Shown: positions 25,613-34,715, counted from the first letter of the stretch. The stretch is DNA of 64,000 nt from Streptomyces radicis (GCF_003626575.1 NZ_RBDY01000021.1:1-64000), one strand, 5' to 3'. Program-made: numbers and translations. Notes: generated by a model from the sequence alone, not told the origin.

Positions 25613-27139
25613 TCAGGGCTGGAGCGGCGCCTGGATGGTGACGAACGCGTGGGGGGGCAGCGCCAGCCGCAGCCCCGTGCCGGTCCTGGTGACGCCGTCG
25701 AAGGAACGGGGTGCCACCGTCTCGGGCGCGTCGCCGCTGTTGTGCTCCCTGAGCCCCGCGGCGGTGAGGATCCGGGCGGTGAGCGCGCCCAGCTCCCCGC
25801 CCCGCAGGTCGAGGGCGACATCGGCGGATTCGGCCGCGTCGAGGTTGGTCAGGGATATCAGCACCTGGCCGTCCTTGACGCTGGCCGAGGCGGACAGCGT
25901 CTCCAACTCCGCGTCGCCGACCGCGCGCACGGTTCCCTCGGTCCGCAGGTGGACGGGGAGCGACGTGGCGTCCTGGTGACCCTTGTTCATCTCGAAGACG
26001 TGGTAGGTCGGGGTGAGGACCAGCTTCTCGCCGTCGGTGAGGATCATCGCCTGGAGAACGTTGACGGTCTGGGCGATGTTGGCCATGAACAGCCGCTCGG
26101 CATGCCGGTGGAAGATGTCGAAGTGCGTGCTGGCGACCAGGGCGTCCCGCAGGGTGTTCTGCTGGAAGAGGAAGCCGGGGTTGGTGCCGGGCTCGACACT
26201 CCACCAGGTGCCCCACTCGTCCAGGACGAGCCCGACGCGCTTGTGGGGGTCGTAGCAGTCCATGACCGAGGAGTGGCCCGCGATGAGGCGGTCCACCCGC
26301 TGGGCGGCGAGCATGGTGCGGTAGTGGTCCTCCACCGTGAAGTCCGTGGCGCTGCCCTTGTTCTCCCAGGGGCCCCCGAGCGTGTAGTAGTGGAAGGAGA
26401 TGCCCTGGAAGAAGTTCTTCGGCGTGGCCTCGCAGCCGAAGCAGCTGATCTGCCGCATCAGCGTCTCCGTCCACGCGAAGTCGCCGTCGGCGGCGCCCGC
26501 GGCGATGCGGTAGAGGGTGTTGTCGCCGTGGTCGCGGCAGTAGGTGGCGTACTGGCGGGCGAGGTCGGCGTAGTGCTCGGCGCGCATGTTCCCGCCGCAG
26601 CCCCATGCCTCGTTCCCGAGCCCCCAGAACGGCACGCGCCACGGCTCGTCGCGGCCGTTCGCCTTCCGTAGCCGCACCATCGGGCTGTCACCGTCGCGCG
26701 TGAGGTACTCCACCCACTCGCTCATCTCCTGGACGGTGCCGCTGCCGACGTTGCCGCTGATGTACGGCTCGGCGCCGAGGAGTTCGCACAGGGCCATGAA
26801 CTCGTGGGTGCCGAAGTGGTTGTTCTCCTCGACGTTGCCCCAGTGCGTGTTGACCATGACCGGGCGCTCTTCCTTGGGCCCCGTGCCGTCCTTCCAGTGG
26901 TACTCGTCCGCGAAACAGCCGCCGGGCCAGCGGAGGTTGGGGATGTTCAACGCGCGCAGCGCCTCGACCACGTCCAGCCTGATGCCGCCCTCGTTCGGGA
27001 TGGGCGAGTCCTCGCCGACATAGAAGCCGCCGTAGATGCAGCGCCCCAAGTGCTCGGCGAAGTGGCCGTAGAGGTGCCGGCTGATGACCGGGCCCTCGAT
27101 GTCGAGGTTGATGATCGCGGAGCCGGTATGACCGGACAT
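25613..27139 (-). CDS. abfA: Intracellular alpha-L-arabinofuranosidase, GH51
   Basis: Retaining exo-enzyme that removes arabinofuranose from imported arabino(xylo)oligosaccharides. 508 residues, no signal peptide, so cytosolic. ATG 27139 has AAGGAG 8 nt upstream. Motifs: ISRHLYGHFAEHLGRCIYGG, LRWPGGCFADEYHW, acid/base Glu177 in GLGNEAWG, SFHYYT, and nucleophile Glu308 in LDEWGTWW; the C-terminal jelly roll ends PPHAFVTIQ. It is the last gene of an operon with a CUT1 transporter (binding protein, two permeases), 38 bp after the second permease, which indicates that the transporter brings in arabinose-bearing oligosaccharides. Confidence 0.94.
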   Translation of the reverse strand: MSGHTGSAIINLDIEGPVISRHLYGHFAEHLGRCIYGGFYVGEDSPIPNEGGIRLDVVEALRALNIPNLRWPGGCFADEYHWKDGTGPKEERPVMVNTHWGNVEENNHFGTHEFMALCELLGAEPYISGNVGSGTVQEMSEWVEYLTRDGDSPMVRLRKANGRDEPWRVPFWGLGNEAWGCGGNMRAEHYADLARQYATYCRDHGDNTLYRIAAGAADGDFAWTETLMRQISCFGCEATPKNFFQGISFHYYTLGGPWENKGSATDFTVEDHYRTMLAAQRVDRLIAGHSSVMDCYDPHKRVGLVLDEWGTWWSVEPGTNPGFLFQQNTLRDALVASTHFDIFHRHAERLFMANIAQTVNVLQAMILTDGEKLVLTPTYHVFEMNKGHQDATSLPVHLRTEGTVRAVGDAELETLSASASVKDGQVLISLTNLDAAESADVALDLRGGELGALTARILTAAGLREHNSGDAPETVAPRSFDGVTRTGTGLRLALPPHAFVTIQAPLQP

Positions 27140-27177
27140 GTGGAGATCTCCTTGGAAAGTGATGCGGTCGACGGTGC

Positions 27178-27993
27178 TCATCCCTTGACGCCCCCCGCGA
27201 GCAGCCCGCTGATGATGTGGCGCTGGGTGAGGACGAAGAAGACGACCATCGGGACCAGGACGATCACGGACAGCGTCATGAACGCGGGCCAGTCGGTGGT
27301 GAACTGCCCGACGGCGCTGTAGACCTCGAGCACGATGGTGCGCTTCTCCGGCGACGAGATGAACACGTTGGGCAGGATGAAGTCGTTCCACACCCACATC
27401 GTCTGGAAGATGCCGACGGTGATCAGGATCGGTCTGATCAGCGGCAGCACGATCCGCCAGAAGATCTGGAAGACGCCCGCGCCGTCGATCCTGGCGGCCT
27501 CGATGATCTCGAACGGCAGGGTGCGGATATAGCCCTGGATGAGGAAGAAGCAGAAGATCGAGCCGCCCGCGTACATGAAGATGAGCCCATTGAGGGTGTC
27601 GACGAGCTCGGCGTCCACGAGCGTGCGGTACAGCGGGATGAGCGTGGCCTGTCCCGGCACCACGAACGCCAGCAGCAGCAGGGCGCCGAAGATCCGGTTG
27701 AACAGCGTCGCGCGCAGGATCATGCCGTAGGCCGCGGTGGCGCCGACGAGCAGCTGGACCACGACCGCGCCGACCGTGACGTAGAGCGTGTTGCCGAAGC
27801 TCTGCGCCAGCGGTATCCGGTCGAACACCTCCAGGTAGTTGTCCAGGTAGAACGATGTCGGCGGGGCGAGCGGGGAGCTCACCATCTCTTCCTGCGTCTT
27901 GAACGTGTTGACGAGGATGTAGTACAGCGGCATCCCGACCAGGCAGGCCAGCCCGATCACGACGACGCTCAGCAGGGGACGGCGGCGCGTCAC
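27178..27993 (-). CDS. CUT1 sugar ABC transporter permease (MalG-type)
   Basis: 271-residue inner-membrane permease with six predicted helices and the EAA loop EAARIDGAGVFQIFWRIVLPL that docks on the ATPase. It starts at GTG 27993, overlapping the first permease's stop (GTGA), with GAGGAG upstream. The frame upstream of this start is noise. No ATPase gene is in this operon, so a shared MsiK-like ATPase is expected, as is usual for actinomycete CUT1 systems. Confidence 0.92.
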   Translation of the reverse strand: MTRRRPLLSVVVIGLACLVGMPLYYILVNTFKTQEEMVSSPLAPPTSFYLDNYLEVFDRIPLAQSFGNTLYVTVGAVVVQLLVGATAAYGMILRATLFNRIFGALLLLAFVVPGQATLIPLYRTLVDAELVDTLNGLIFMYAGGSIFCFFLIQGYIRTLPFEIIEAARIDGAGVFQIFWRIVLPLIRPILITVGIFQTMWVWNDFILPNVFISSPEKRTIVLEVYSAVGQFTTDWPAFMTLSVIVLVPMVVFFVLTQRHIISGLLAGGVKG

Positions 27994-28958
27994 AGCACTC
28001 TCCTCTCGATCCGGCGCGAGATGAGCAACTGGCTGAACGCCAGCGCCGCGACGGCGATCGTGAAGAGCACGGCCAGTGCCGACGCGATGCCGTACTGGCC
28101 CTGCCCGACGCCGCTGACGATGATCGACTGGGTGATGGTCTGCGTCGCGAAGCCGGGGCCGCCGTTGGTCAGCGTGTAGGGCAGGTCGAACACCTTGAGC
28201 CCGTTGGTCATGAGCAGGAACTGGCTGATCACCATCGCGGGCATGAGCAGCGGCAGGGTGATGTGGAAGAACCGCTGACGGCCGCTGGCGCCGTCGATCG
28301 TGGCGACCTCGTAGTACTCGTGCGGGATCGACTGGAGATAGGCCAGGTACAGCACGGCGTGCCAGCCCGCGCCGCCCCAGACGCCCACCATGATCACCGA
28401 GAACTTGGCCAGCGTGGAGTCCGAGAGCCAGGGCACGGGGCCGAGCCCGAGTGTGGAGTCGAGCACGGAGTTGAGCACGCCGGACCCGAGCGGGGACAGG
28501 ATGTATCCCCATACGAGGCCGAGTACGGCCATGCTCGGGATGGCGGGGAAGAAGAACAGCGACCTGGCGAGGTTCCGGCCGTACAGCCGCTGGTTCAGCG
28601 CCACCGCCAGCGGGATGGCGATGACGGTGGTCAGCACGGTCGTGCCCACGGCGAACAGCAGGGTGAAGGTGAGCCCGGCGGTCATCGACGGGTCGGAGAG
28701 GATCGTCCGGTAGTTCTCCAGGCCGACGAACGCGAAGTCGTCGGAGTACCCGGTGAAGTCGGTCAGGCTCCAGTAGAACGTCTGCCCGAGCGGGATGACG
28801 AACAGCACGATGAAGACCGCGGCCACCGGGACCAGGAACAGCTGGTGCGCGGCGGCCTCACGCCAGCCGCCTGACGGGCCGGTCCTGCGCCCTGCCGCTC
28901 GGGGACGGGTGGCGGTCCCCGAGCCTGACGGCGGCGGCGCCTCGGTGGCGACGGTCAT
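27990..28958 (-). CDS. CUT1 sugar ABC transporter permease (MalF-type)
   Basis: 322 residues; a Pro/Gly/Arg-rich cytosolic N-terminal tail of about 35 residues precedes six helices. EAA-loop segment: EVATIDGASGRQRFFHITLPLL. ATG 28958 overlaps the binding-protein stop. It pairs with the permease at 27178 to form the channel for arabino- or xylo-oligosaccharides destined for GH51. Confidence 0.92.
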   Translation of the reverse strand: MTVATEAPPPSGSGTATRPRAAGRRTGPSGGWREAAAHQLFLVPVAAVFIVLFVIPLGQTFYWSLTDFTGYSDDFAFVGLENYRTILSDPSMTAGLTFTLLFAVGTTVLTTVIAIPLAVALNQRLYGRNLARSLFFFPAIPSMAVLGLVWGYILSPLGSGVLNSVLDSTLGLGPVPWLSDSTLAKFSVIMVGVWGGAGWHAVLYLAYLQSIPHEYYEVATIDGASGRQRFFHITLPLLMPAMVISQFLLMTNGLKVFDLPYTLTNGGPGFATQTITQSIIVSGVGQGQYGIASALAVLFTIAVAALAFSQLLISRRIERRVL

Positions 28959-30187
28959 GACGAGGCGAGCTTCCGGTCGAGGGCCTGGGCCACCTCGCGG
29001 GGCGTGATCTCCCCCTGCACCATGCGCTGGATCTGCGCCACGGCCTCGACGTTGAGCACGTCCTCGGCGCGCTGCCAGGCGATCTGCGGCAGATAGACGT
29101 TGCCGGCGCGCACGTCCTCGACGACGGGGTCGAGGGCCGGGTCGAGCGGCGGCTCGAAGTCGTCGGTGACCGTGATGGCGCCGAGCTGGGCCTGGTAGAT
29201 CTCGATGCCCTCGGGCGAGGCGAAGAACGAGAGGAACGCCTTGGCGGCCTCGATGTTCCCCGACTCGGGGTTGATCGCGAGGCCGGGCGCCGCCGCGCCG
29301 GCCAGGAACGGCTCGCCGCCGTCCACCCCGGGGATCGGCACCATCCGGACCTCGAGGTCGGGCGCGGCCTCCCGCACCGAGTTCACGTTCCACGGGCCGG
29401 CGATCATCATCGCGACCCGGCCGTTGGCGAACTCGGCCTCCACCTGGTCGGGGCCGAGGCCGACGGTGTCCCTCGTGACCAGGTCCTCGTCGTAGAGCCG
29501 GTTGTACTGCTCGAGCAGGGGGGTCCAGGTCTCCTCGAACGTCGAGGCGCCGCTGAATATCTCGTCGTCCATCGTGTGGCCGGTCGAGGCGTCGTAGGCG
29601 CCGAGGAACGCCGAGAGCACCCCCGGCATCGCGTCGAGCGGCTCCAGGTAGGGCGTGATCCCGGCGTCCTTGAGCTCGGCGCACAGAGCGAGGAACTCGT
29701 CCCAGGTGTCCGGGGGTTCCTCGGCGCCGACCTCGGCGAGCAGGTCCTCGTTGTACAGGATGCCCGCGCCCCATGAGGACAGCGAAAGACCGTAGACCGC
29801 GCCGTCGGCGCCGTAGGTCTGCTGGTTGAACTCCGGCACGCCCGCCAGGAAGTCCTCGCCCGCCAGGTCGAGCACGTGCCCGCCCTCGATGAGGTTGGTC
29901 TTGTTCTCCGCGGCGATGAGGAAGACATCGGGAGCGGTCCCCGACAGCACGCGGGTCTGGAGGGCCTGGATGTATTCCGCGACCGGGGGCGAGTAGGTCG
30001 CCTCCACGTCGATGTCGGGGTGGGCCTCCTCGAACGCCTCGAGCACCGGCGTCATGACCTCTTCCGAGTCCCATGCCAGCAGCGTCAACGTGTCGCCGTC
30101 AGCCGCGCCGCCGCCACCGCAGGCGGAGACGGCCAGAGCGGTGGCCAGGGAGAGAGCGGCGGCCAAGTGCCTTGAGTGTCTCGTCAT
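28955..30187 (-). CDS. CUT1 sugar-binding lipoprotein
   Basis: Family 1 extracellular solute-binding protein, 410 residues. ATG 30187 is preferred because AGGAG is 8 nt upstream; an earlier in-frame GTG at 30196 overlaps that site. Signal with lipobox ALAVSACGG (Cys near residue 25). Typical features: LTLLAWDSEEVMTPVLEAFEEAHPDIDVE, GTAPDVFLIAAENKTN, VYGLSLSSWGAGILYNEDLL, PDTWDEFLALC, VAMMIAGPW. It is first in the operon with two permeases and GH51, and divergent by 53 bp from the LacI at 30241, its probable repressor. Confidence 0.92.
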   Translation of the reverse strand: MTRHSRHLAAALSLATALAVSACGGGGAADGDTLTLLAWDSEEVMTPVLEAFEEAHPDIDVEATYSPPVAEYIQALQTRVLSGTAPDVFLIAAENKTNLIEGGHVLDLAGEDFLAGVPEFNQQTYGADGAVYGLSLSSWGAGILYNEDLLAEVGAEEPPDTWDEFLALCAELKDAGITPYLEPLDAMPGVLSAFLGAYDASTGHTMDDEIFSGASTFEETWTPLLEQYNRLYDEDLVTRDTVGLGPDQVEAEFANGRVAMMIAGPWNVNSVREAAPDLEVRMVPIPGVDGGEPFLAGAAAPGLAINPESGNIEAAKAFLSFFASPEGIEIYQAQLGAITVTDDFEPPLDPALDPVVEDVRAGNVYLPQIAWQRAEDVLNVEAVAQIQRMVQGEITPREVAQALDRKLASS

Positions 30188-30240
30188 CGGGATCACTCCT
30201 TCGTTTGGGGTGGTGGTGGACGTTCGGGGATGATGGAGAG

Positions 30241-31257
30241 GTGGCGACGATGATCGAGGTGGCTCGCGAAGCCGGCGTGTCAGCGATGACCGTGTCGAAC
30301 GTGATCAACGGGCGACCGGGCGTGAGCGCCGCCACCCGGCGTCGCGTGCTCGACGCCGTGGCCAAGCTCGGCTACCAGGTCAACCTGGCGGCGAGGCACC
30401 TGCGCGCGGGCCGCACCGGCACCGTGGGGCTGATCGTCCCCGACCTCGACGGCGTCTACTACGCGCAGCTCGCCGACCGGCTCTCCAGGAGAATGGAAGG
30501 GCGCGGCCACCATCTGGCCCTCGTGCACACCGCCGGCCGCAGGGAGCGCGAGCTCGAGGCCCTCTCCCTCGGGCGGCTGAGCATGTACGACGGCGTGATC
30601 ATGAGCCTCATCCAGGTGGAGGCCGCCGATCTGGAGGGACCGACCTTCGACACCCCGGTGATCTTCATCGGCGAGCGCCCGGTGCCCACGACGTTCGACC
30701 ACGTGATGATGGACAACGTCGGCGGCGCCCTGCTGGCCACCCGGCACCTGCTCAGCACCGGGTCGCGGCGCATCGCGGTCATCGGCGGGCACCACGACGA
30801 CGAGGTGGACAACATGCCGACGCTGCGCACCCGCGGCTACCGGCAGGCGCACGCGGAGTTGGGCGCCGAGGTCGACGAGCGGCTCGCGGTGCCGCTCGAG
30901 GCGTTCACCATGGAGGAGGGCTACCGGGGCCTGATGCGCCTGCACGAGTCGGGCGTGCCGTTCGACGGCGCGTTCGCGCTCACCGACGCGGCGGCGCTCG
31001 GAGCGCTGCGCGCCCTGGCCGACCTGGGGTTGCGCGTGCCGGATGACGTGCAGGTCATCGGCTTCGACAACGGCAAGGAGACGGGGTTCCTGACGCCGCG
31101 TCTGTCGTCGGTCGAGCCGGGGAACGACATCATGGCCGACACGGTCATGGCGCTGTTGCAGGAGCGGATCCGCCCCGACGCCGCCGATGACGGCGCCGCG
31201 CCGCGCAGGCACATCATGCTGCCCGCCCGCCTTGAGCTGCGTGAATCCACGCGGTGA
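30241..31257 (+). CDS. LacI-family regulator of the GH51 transporter operon
   Basis: 338 residues from GTG 30241, chosen because it reproduces the common LacI beginning (MATMIEVAREAGVS, like MATIKDVAKLAGVS); ATG 30250 is the alternative. HTH AGVSAMTVSNVINGRPGVS and hinge AARHLRAGRTGTVGLIVPDL are clear. The sensor domain has FIGERPVPTTFDHVMMDNVGGALLATRHLLS-type residues and VQVIGFDNGKETGFLTP. It is divergent from the binding-protein gene over 53 bp, which must hold both promoters; no obvious palindrome was found there. It probably responds to arabinose- or xylose-containing oligosaccharides. Confidence 0.92.
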   Translation: MATMIEVAREAGVSAMTVSNVINGRPGVSAATRRRVLDAVAKLGYQVNLAARHLRAGRTGTVGLIVPDLDGVYYAQLADRLSRRMEGRGHHLALVHTAGRRERELEALSLGRLSMYDGVIMSLIQVEAADLEGPTFDTPVIFIGERPVPTTFDHVMMDNVGGALLATRHLLSTGSRRIAVIGGHHDDEVDNMPTLRTRGYRQAHAELGAEVDERLAVPLEAFTMEEGYRGLMRLHESGVPFDGAFALTDAAALGALRALADLGLRVPDDVQVIGFDNGKETGFLTPRLSSVEPGNDIMADTVMALLQERIRPDAADDGAAPRRHIMLPARLELRESTR

Positions 31258-31310
31258 GTTCGCGGCCCCTCGTGCACACACCATGTCGTCGCCCTCCTCT
31301 CCCGCTGCCG

Positions 31311-31324
31311 CTTTATCGTTAAAG
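31311..31324. promoter_or_regulatory. LacI-like palindrome after the LacI gene
   Basis: CTTTATCGTTAAAG has matching 5-bp outer arms and a central CG, as in LacI operators, but the nearest downstream gene points the other way. It may be an orphan operator or part of a weak terminator. Confidence 0.3.
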
Positions 31325-31407
31325 AGTGCGGGGTGGGGCAGAAGTTACACCCACGTTGCCCAGGAGAGTCAAGAGTCGCGTCCCTTGATCTTCGGGACGC
31401 GCGCCAT

Positions 31408-31441
31408 GGGGGGCGGCGGGCGCTCGGACCCGCCGCCCCCC
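31408..31441. terminator. Strong GC hairpin between LacI and the SnoaL-like gene
   Basis: A perfect 13-bp stem (31408-31420 with 31429-31441) and an 8-nt loop. A smaller stem (GCGTCCC/GGGACGC, about 31378-31400) precedes it. It lies between convergent genes; there is no T-tract. Confidence 0.6.
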
Positions 31442-31545
31442 ATTGACAGCTTCCCCCCGCCCCTTCTACTTTCTGTTCGAGGGGAGGAACGGCATTCGAC
31501 CAGGCGAACAAGCGTCGACGTGACCCGGCCTCGGGGCACGCCTGA

Positions 31546-31905
31546 TCACGGGCGGCGGAACTCCGGCTGGTCGATGACCCGGAGCCAGCCTCCGCCGGGC
31601 TGGCGCCTGACCACCTGGGCGCGGGCTCCGGCGGCGTCCCTCGGCGGCGTGGACGTCAGGGCAAGGTCGCCGCTGACGAGAGTCGGCAGCGGGGGCTCGG
31701 GCTCGAACCTCGCGCCGGAGGCGAGCACCTTCGCCCACAGCTCCTGGATGGCGGCGCGGCCGACGGTGGTCCGCCCCGGCGGGTAGGCGAGCACCGCGTC
31801 CTCTTCATACAGCGCGGCAACGCCCTCCGCGTCGCCCGCGTTGGATCGTTCGACGAACAGGCGGGTGAGGTCTTCGGGCGTCCGTGCCTTCTCGCGCTCG
31901 GTCAT
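31546..31905 (-). CDS. SnoaL/NTF2-like protein
   Basis: 119-residue cone-fold protein of the SnoaL-like/DUF4440 group. The N-terminal helix LTRLFVERSNAGDAEGVAALYEEDAVLAYPPGRTTVG-type region (residues about 13-50) and the glycine-rich C-terminal sheet are typical of small isomerase-like or polyketide-associated proteins that also serve as stand-alone proteins of unknown function. It is divergent from the LysR at 32014 with a long palindrome in between, so it is probably the LysR target. No catalytic role can be assigned. Confidence 0.8.
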   Translation of the reverse strand: MTEREKARTPEDLTRLFVERSNAGDAEGVAALYEEDAVLAYPPGRTTVGRAAIQELWAKVLASGARFEPEPPLPTLVSGDLALTSTPPRDAAGARAQVVRRQPGGGWLRVIDQPEFRRP

Positions 31906-31984
31906 GTGGGTCGTGCCCCTCGTCCGGGATTCGGTGTGCTGACCCCTTCACCCTTGAGCACGCCCCACCAGAAGTCCAACAGAT

Positions 31985-32006
31985 GCTTCTGATGGCCATG
32001 AGAAGC
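31985..32006. promoter_or_regulatory. 22-bp near-perfect palindrome, LysR operator candidate
   Basis: Two 11-bp arms, GCTTCTGATGG and CCATGAGAAGC, match except for one position pair. Its centre lies about 18 bp before the LysR ATG and about 90 bp before the SnoaL start. Its length and place fit a LysR recognition site with autoregulation. Confidence 0.6.
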
Positions 32007-32013
32007 TGAGCTC

Positions 32014-32913
32014 ATGGAACTTCGCCAGTTGGAATACTTCGTCGCGGTCGCCGAGGAGGCGAACTTCACGCGGGCGGCAGAGCGCGTGCACATCACGCAG
32101 TCGGGCATCAGCGCGCAGATCCGCCAGCTCGAACGCGAGGTCGGGGCCCGGCTGTTCGACCGTTCCACCCGGGTGGCGACGCTCACGGTCGCGGGCGAGG
32201 CCGCACTCGTGCACGCCAGGGCCGCCCTGGCCGCCGCGCGGGCGACGACGGAGGCCGTCGGTGAGGTGACCGGCCTCATCCGCGGCCGGTTGAAGGTCGG
32301 CATGGTCTCCGGATGCACGGTCACGGCGCTGTTCGACGCGCTGGCCGCGTTCCACCAGGCGCATCCAGGGGTCGAGCTGTCCGTGTCCGAGGGGAGCTCC
32401 GACGAGCTCGTCGCCCGGGTGCGGGAGGGGCGACTCGACCTCGCGCTGGTGGGGGTTCCGGTGGCGGCGCCCCCCGACCTGGAGTCGCTCACGATCGTCA
32501 GCGAGGGGCTGGTCGCCCTCGTCCCCCCTGACGATCCGCTCGCGGCGGTCGGCTCGGTCACGGTCGACGATCTGGCGGACCGCCCGCTCATCTGCATGCC
32601 GCACGGTACCGGCATCCGCACCGTTCTCGATCTCGCGTTCGCCGACCGCGGGCGGAAGGCGCTCGTGGCGATCCAGGCAAGCGCCCCTTCGGCGATCGTC
32701 GACCTCGCGCGCCGGGGTCTGGGGGTGGCGGTGCTCAGCGCGTCCATGGCGGGCGTGGCCCCCGCCCTGACGGCGCTCCCCCTGGCGGGCGCCGACCTTC
32801 CCGCGGTGCTCGCGCTCACATGGTCGCACGCTCAGGGCCCGGCACTGCGCGCCCTGGTGCAACGGTGCGAGCAGGCGTTCGACGTCCAGCGGGAAGCGGC
32901 GGTCGTCGCCTGA
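32014..32913 (+). CDS. LysR-family transcriptional regulator
   Basis: 299 residues; N-terminal winged HTH (LRQLEYFVAVAEEANFTRAAERVHITQSGIS, residues 3-33) and a LysR substrate-binding domain (LKVGMVSGC, GVELSVSEGSSDELVARVREGRLDLALV, LGVAVLSASMA). It is divergent from the SnoaL-like gene. This type often regulates a single divergent target and itself. Its co-inducer is unknown. Confidence 0.93.
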   Translation: MELRQLEYFVAVAEEANFTRAAERVHITQSGISAQIRQLEREVGARLFDRSTRVATLTVAGEAALVHARAALAAARATTEAVGEVTGLIRGRLKVGMVSGCTVTALFDALAAFHQAHPGVELSVSEGSSDELVARVREGRLDLALVGVPVAAPPDLESLTIVSEGLVALVPPDDPLAAVGSVTVDDLADRPLICMPHGTGIRTVLDLAFADRGRKALVAIQASAPSAIVDLARRGLGVAVLSASMAGVAPALTALPLAGADLPAVLALTWSHAQGPALRALVQRCEQAFDVQREAAVVA

Positions 32914-33036
32914 CGCCCCCGACGGACCCCGCCGGTTTGCCGACCGGGTGCGGCGCCGTGAGCATGGGTGACGCGGCCTCAGGCCGGGCGCCCTTCATGA
33001 GCGGATGAGCGGGGAGTCGGGAAGAGGTGCGGTTCC

Positions 33037-34557
33037 ATGGATTCACTCGAGCCCCTGCACGCACATCGCCCGAGCCGCCGACTGTTCCTGAGCTGCTGCG
33101 CGGGCGTCGCGGGAACGGTGCTCCCGGCGGCGTGCACATCACCGCGGGCCGATCGCGTGCACCGCGCGGCCGACGTGGACTGGCGCATCCACGACAGCGG
33201 CCCCGAGGACGCCGTCCTGGGCTACAGCGACCAGGTGAGCGTCAGGCCGGGGCAGGAGGTGACGCTGCGGGTCTCGACGACGGCCCGCGGATTCCGCGTG
33301 CTGGCCTTCCGGATGGGCTGGTACGACGGCGCCCAGGCCCGGCTGGTGTGGCGTTCGGAGCGCGTTCCCGGCCGCACCCAGCGCGAGCCCAGGACGCACA
33401 CGGCCACCCGCACGGTGGAGGCCGACTGGAAGAGGACCATGAGCTTCGGCACCGACGGCTGGGAGGAGGGCGCCTACCTGCTGCGGCTCGACACCGACGA
33501 CAGCCACCAGCGCTACATCCCCCTGGTGGTCAGATCGAAGGAGGCCGCGGGCCGCACCGTGCTCCTGCACGCGGCGGCCACCTGGCAGGCGTACAACCTG
33601 TGGGGCGGATACAACCTCTACGAAGGGCCGGACGGCGGCTACCGGGCGCGTTCCACGGTGGTGAGCTTCAACCGCCCCTACGACAAGAACGGCGCCGAGA
33701 AGTTCCTGGTGTACGAGCGGGCCGCGGTGGCGCTCGCCGAGAAGCTGGACATCCCGCTGGCCTACACGACCGGCATCGACGCCGACCGCGACCCCGCGGT
33801 CCTCGAGAACGCCGCGGCCGTGGTGGTCCTCGGCCACGACGAGTACTGGACACCCCGGCTGCGCCGAGCCGTGACCCGGGCCCGCGACGCGGGCACCAAC
33901 GTCGCCATCCTGGGCGCCAACACGTGCTTCCGACGCATCCGCCTCGAGACCGCGGACCGCGAGCCCGAGCACCGGCCGGGCCGCAGCGTCGCCTGCTACA
34001 AGAGCTCCTACACCCACGACCCGCACTTCGCCGACCGGCCCGACGAGGTCACGACCGACTTCCGCCACGACCCCGGCGCCGACCCCGAGTCCTCGCTGAC
34101 CGGCGTGCTCTACGAGGGCTACCCGACCGACGCGCCCTATGTCGTCCACCGCCCGGGCCACTGGCTCTTCGAGGGCACCGGCGTCCGCCGCGGCGACGCG
34201 TTCGACCACCTCGTCGGCGTCGAGTACGACCGGGTGACACCCCAGGCGCCCACCCCGCGCAAGCTGGAGATCATCGCCCACTCGCCCCTGCGCTGCAACG
34301 GCGAGGACAGCCACCACGACTCCGCCTACTACACCGTCGACAGCGGCGCGGGAGTCTTCGCCGCCGGGACCATGCGCTGGGTCGAGGGCCTGATGGCGGG
34401 CACCGAGGAGAACGGCCGCAACCACGGCATGGACCGGGCCACCGGCGCCTTCGTCACCCGCACCACCACCAACCTGCTGCGCGCCTTCGCCGAGGGACCG
34501 GCCGCACGCCACCGCCCCGAACCCGAGCCCAACGCCCACCGCGTCTACCCGGACTGA
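33037..34557 (+). CDS. Secreted protein with DMFase large-subunit-like domain
   Basis: 506 residues, start ATG 33037 with GAAGAGG upstream. The N-terminus combines a Tat-like motif (PSRRLFLSC) with a lipobox-like LPAACTS near residue 33, so it is probably an exported lipoprotein. The first ~150 residues look like a beta-sandwich (YSDQVSVRPGQEVTLRVSTTA). The rest matches the N,N-dimethylformamidase beta-subunit C-terminal domain: ATWQAYNLWGGYNLYE, SFNRPY, DIPLAYTTGIDADRD, VVLGHDEYWTPRLR, GTNVAILGAN. Such proteins in actinomycetes are mostly uncharacterised; the domain has an amidotransferase-like fold. It seems monocistronic. Amidase activity on formamides is not implied. It might act on a sugar or cell-wall substrate, but I cannot assign one. 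Confidence 0.75.
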   Translation: MDSLEPLHAHRPSRRLFLSCCAGVAGTVLPAACTSPRADRVHRAADVDWRIHDSGPEDAVLGYSDQVSVRPGQEVTLRVSTTARGFRVLAFRMGWYDGAQARLVWRSERVPGRTQREPRTHTATRTVEADWKRTMSFGTDGWEEGAYLLRLDTDDSHQRYIPLVVRSKEAAGRTVLLHAAATWQAYNLWGGYNLYEGPDGGYRARSTVVSFNRPYDKNGAEKFLVYERAAVALAEKLDIPLAYTTGIDADRDPAVLENAAAVVVLGHDEYWTPRLRRAVTRARDAGTNVAILGANTCFRRIRLETADREPEHRPGRSVACYKSSYTHDPHFADRPDEVTTDFRHDPGADPESSLTGVLYEGYPTDAPYVVHRPGHWLFEGTGVRRGDAFDHLVGVEYDRVTPQAPTPRKLEIIAHSPLRCNGEDSHHDSAYYTVDSGAGVFAAGTMRWVEGLMAGTEENGRNHGMDRATGAFVTRTTTNLLRAFAEGPAARHRPEPEPNAHRVYPD

Positions 34558-34609
34558 ACGCCGCCGGGCCAACTCATCGCACAACCAAGCATGACTGTGC
34601 ACGCCGATC

Positions 34610-34639
34610 GACGAGATCCCTCGTCTCCCCGCGCGGGGA
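34610..34639. terminator. Tandem hairpins after the DMFase-like gene
   Basis: GACGAG/CTCGTC (34610-34615 with 34620-34625) is followed by the perfect palindrome CCCCGCGCGGGG (34627-34638). Either a terminator of the upstream gene or an operator for the regulator starting at 34716. Confidence 0.4.
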
Positions 34640-34715
34640 CGGGGCGATGGGCCATGGGTGAGCAGAATCCGCTACATTGCTTGAGAAAGCTTTATATCTG
34701 TTCACCGGAGGTGTC

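Noticed and set aside
22597..25821. 1074-codon open frame antisense to GH2
   Set aside because: A typical GC-rich shadow frame. The sense strand has full GH2 motifs and catalytic residues.
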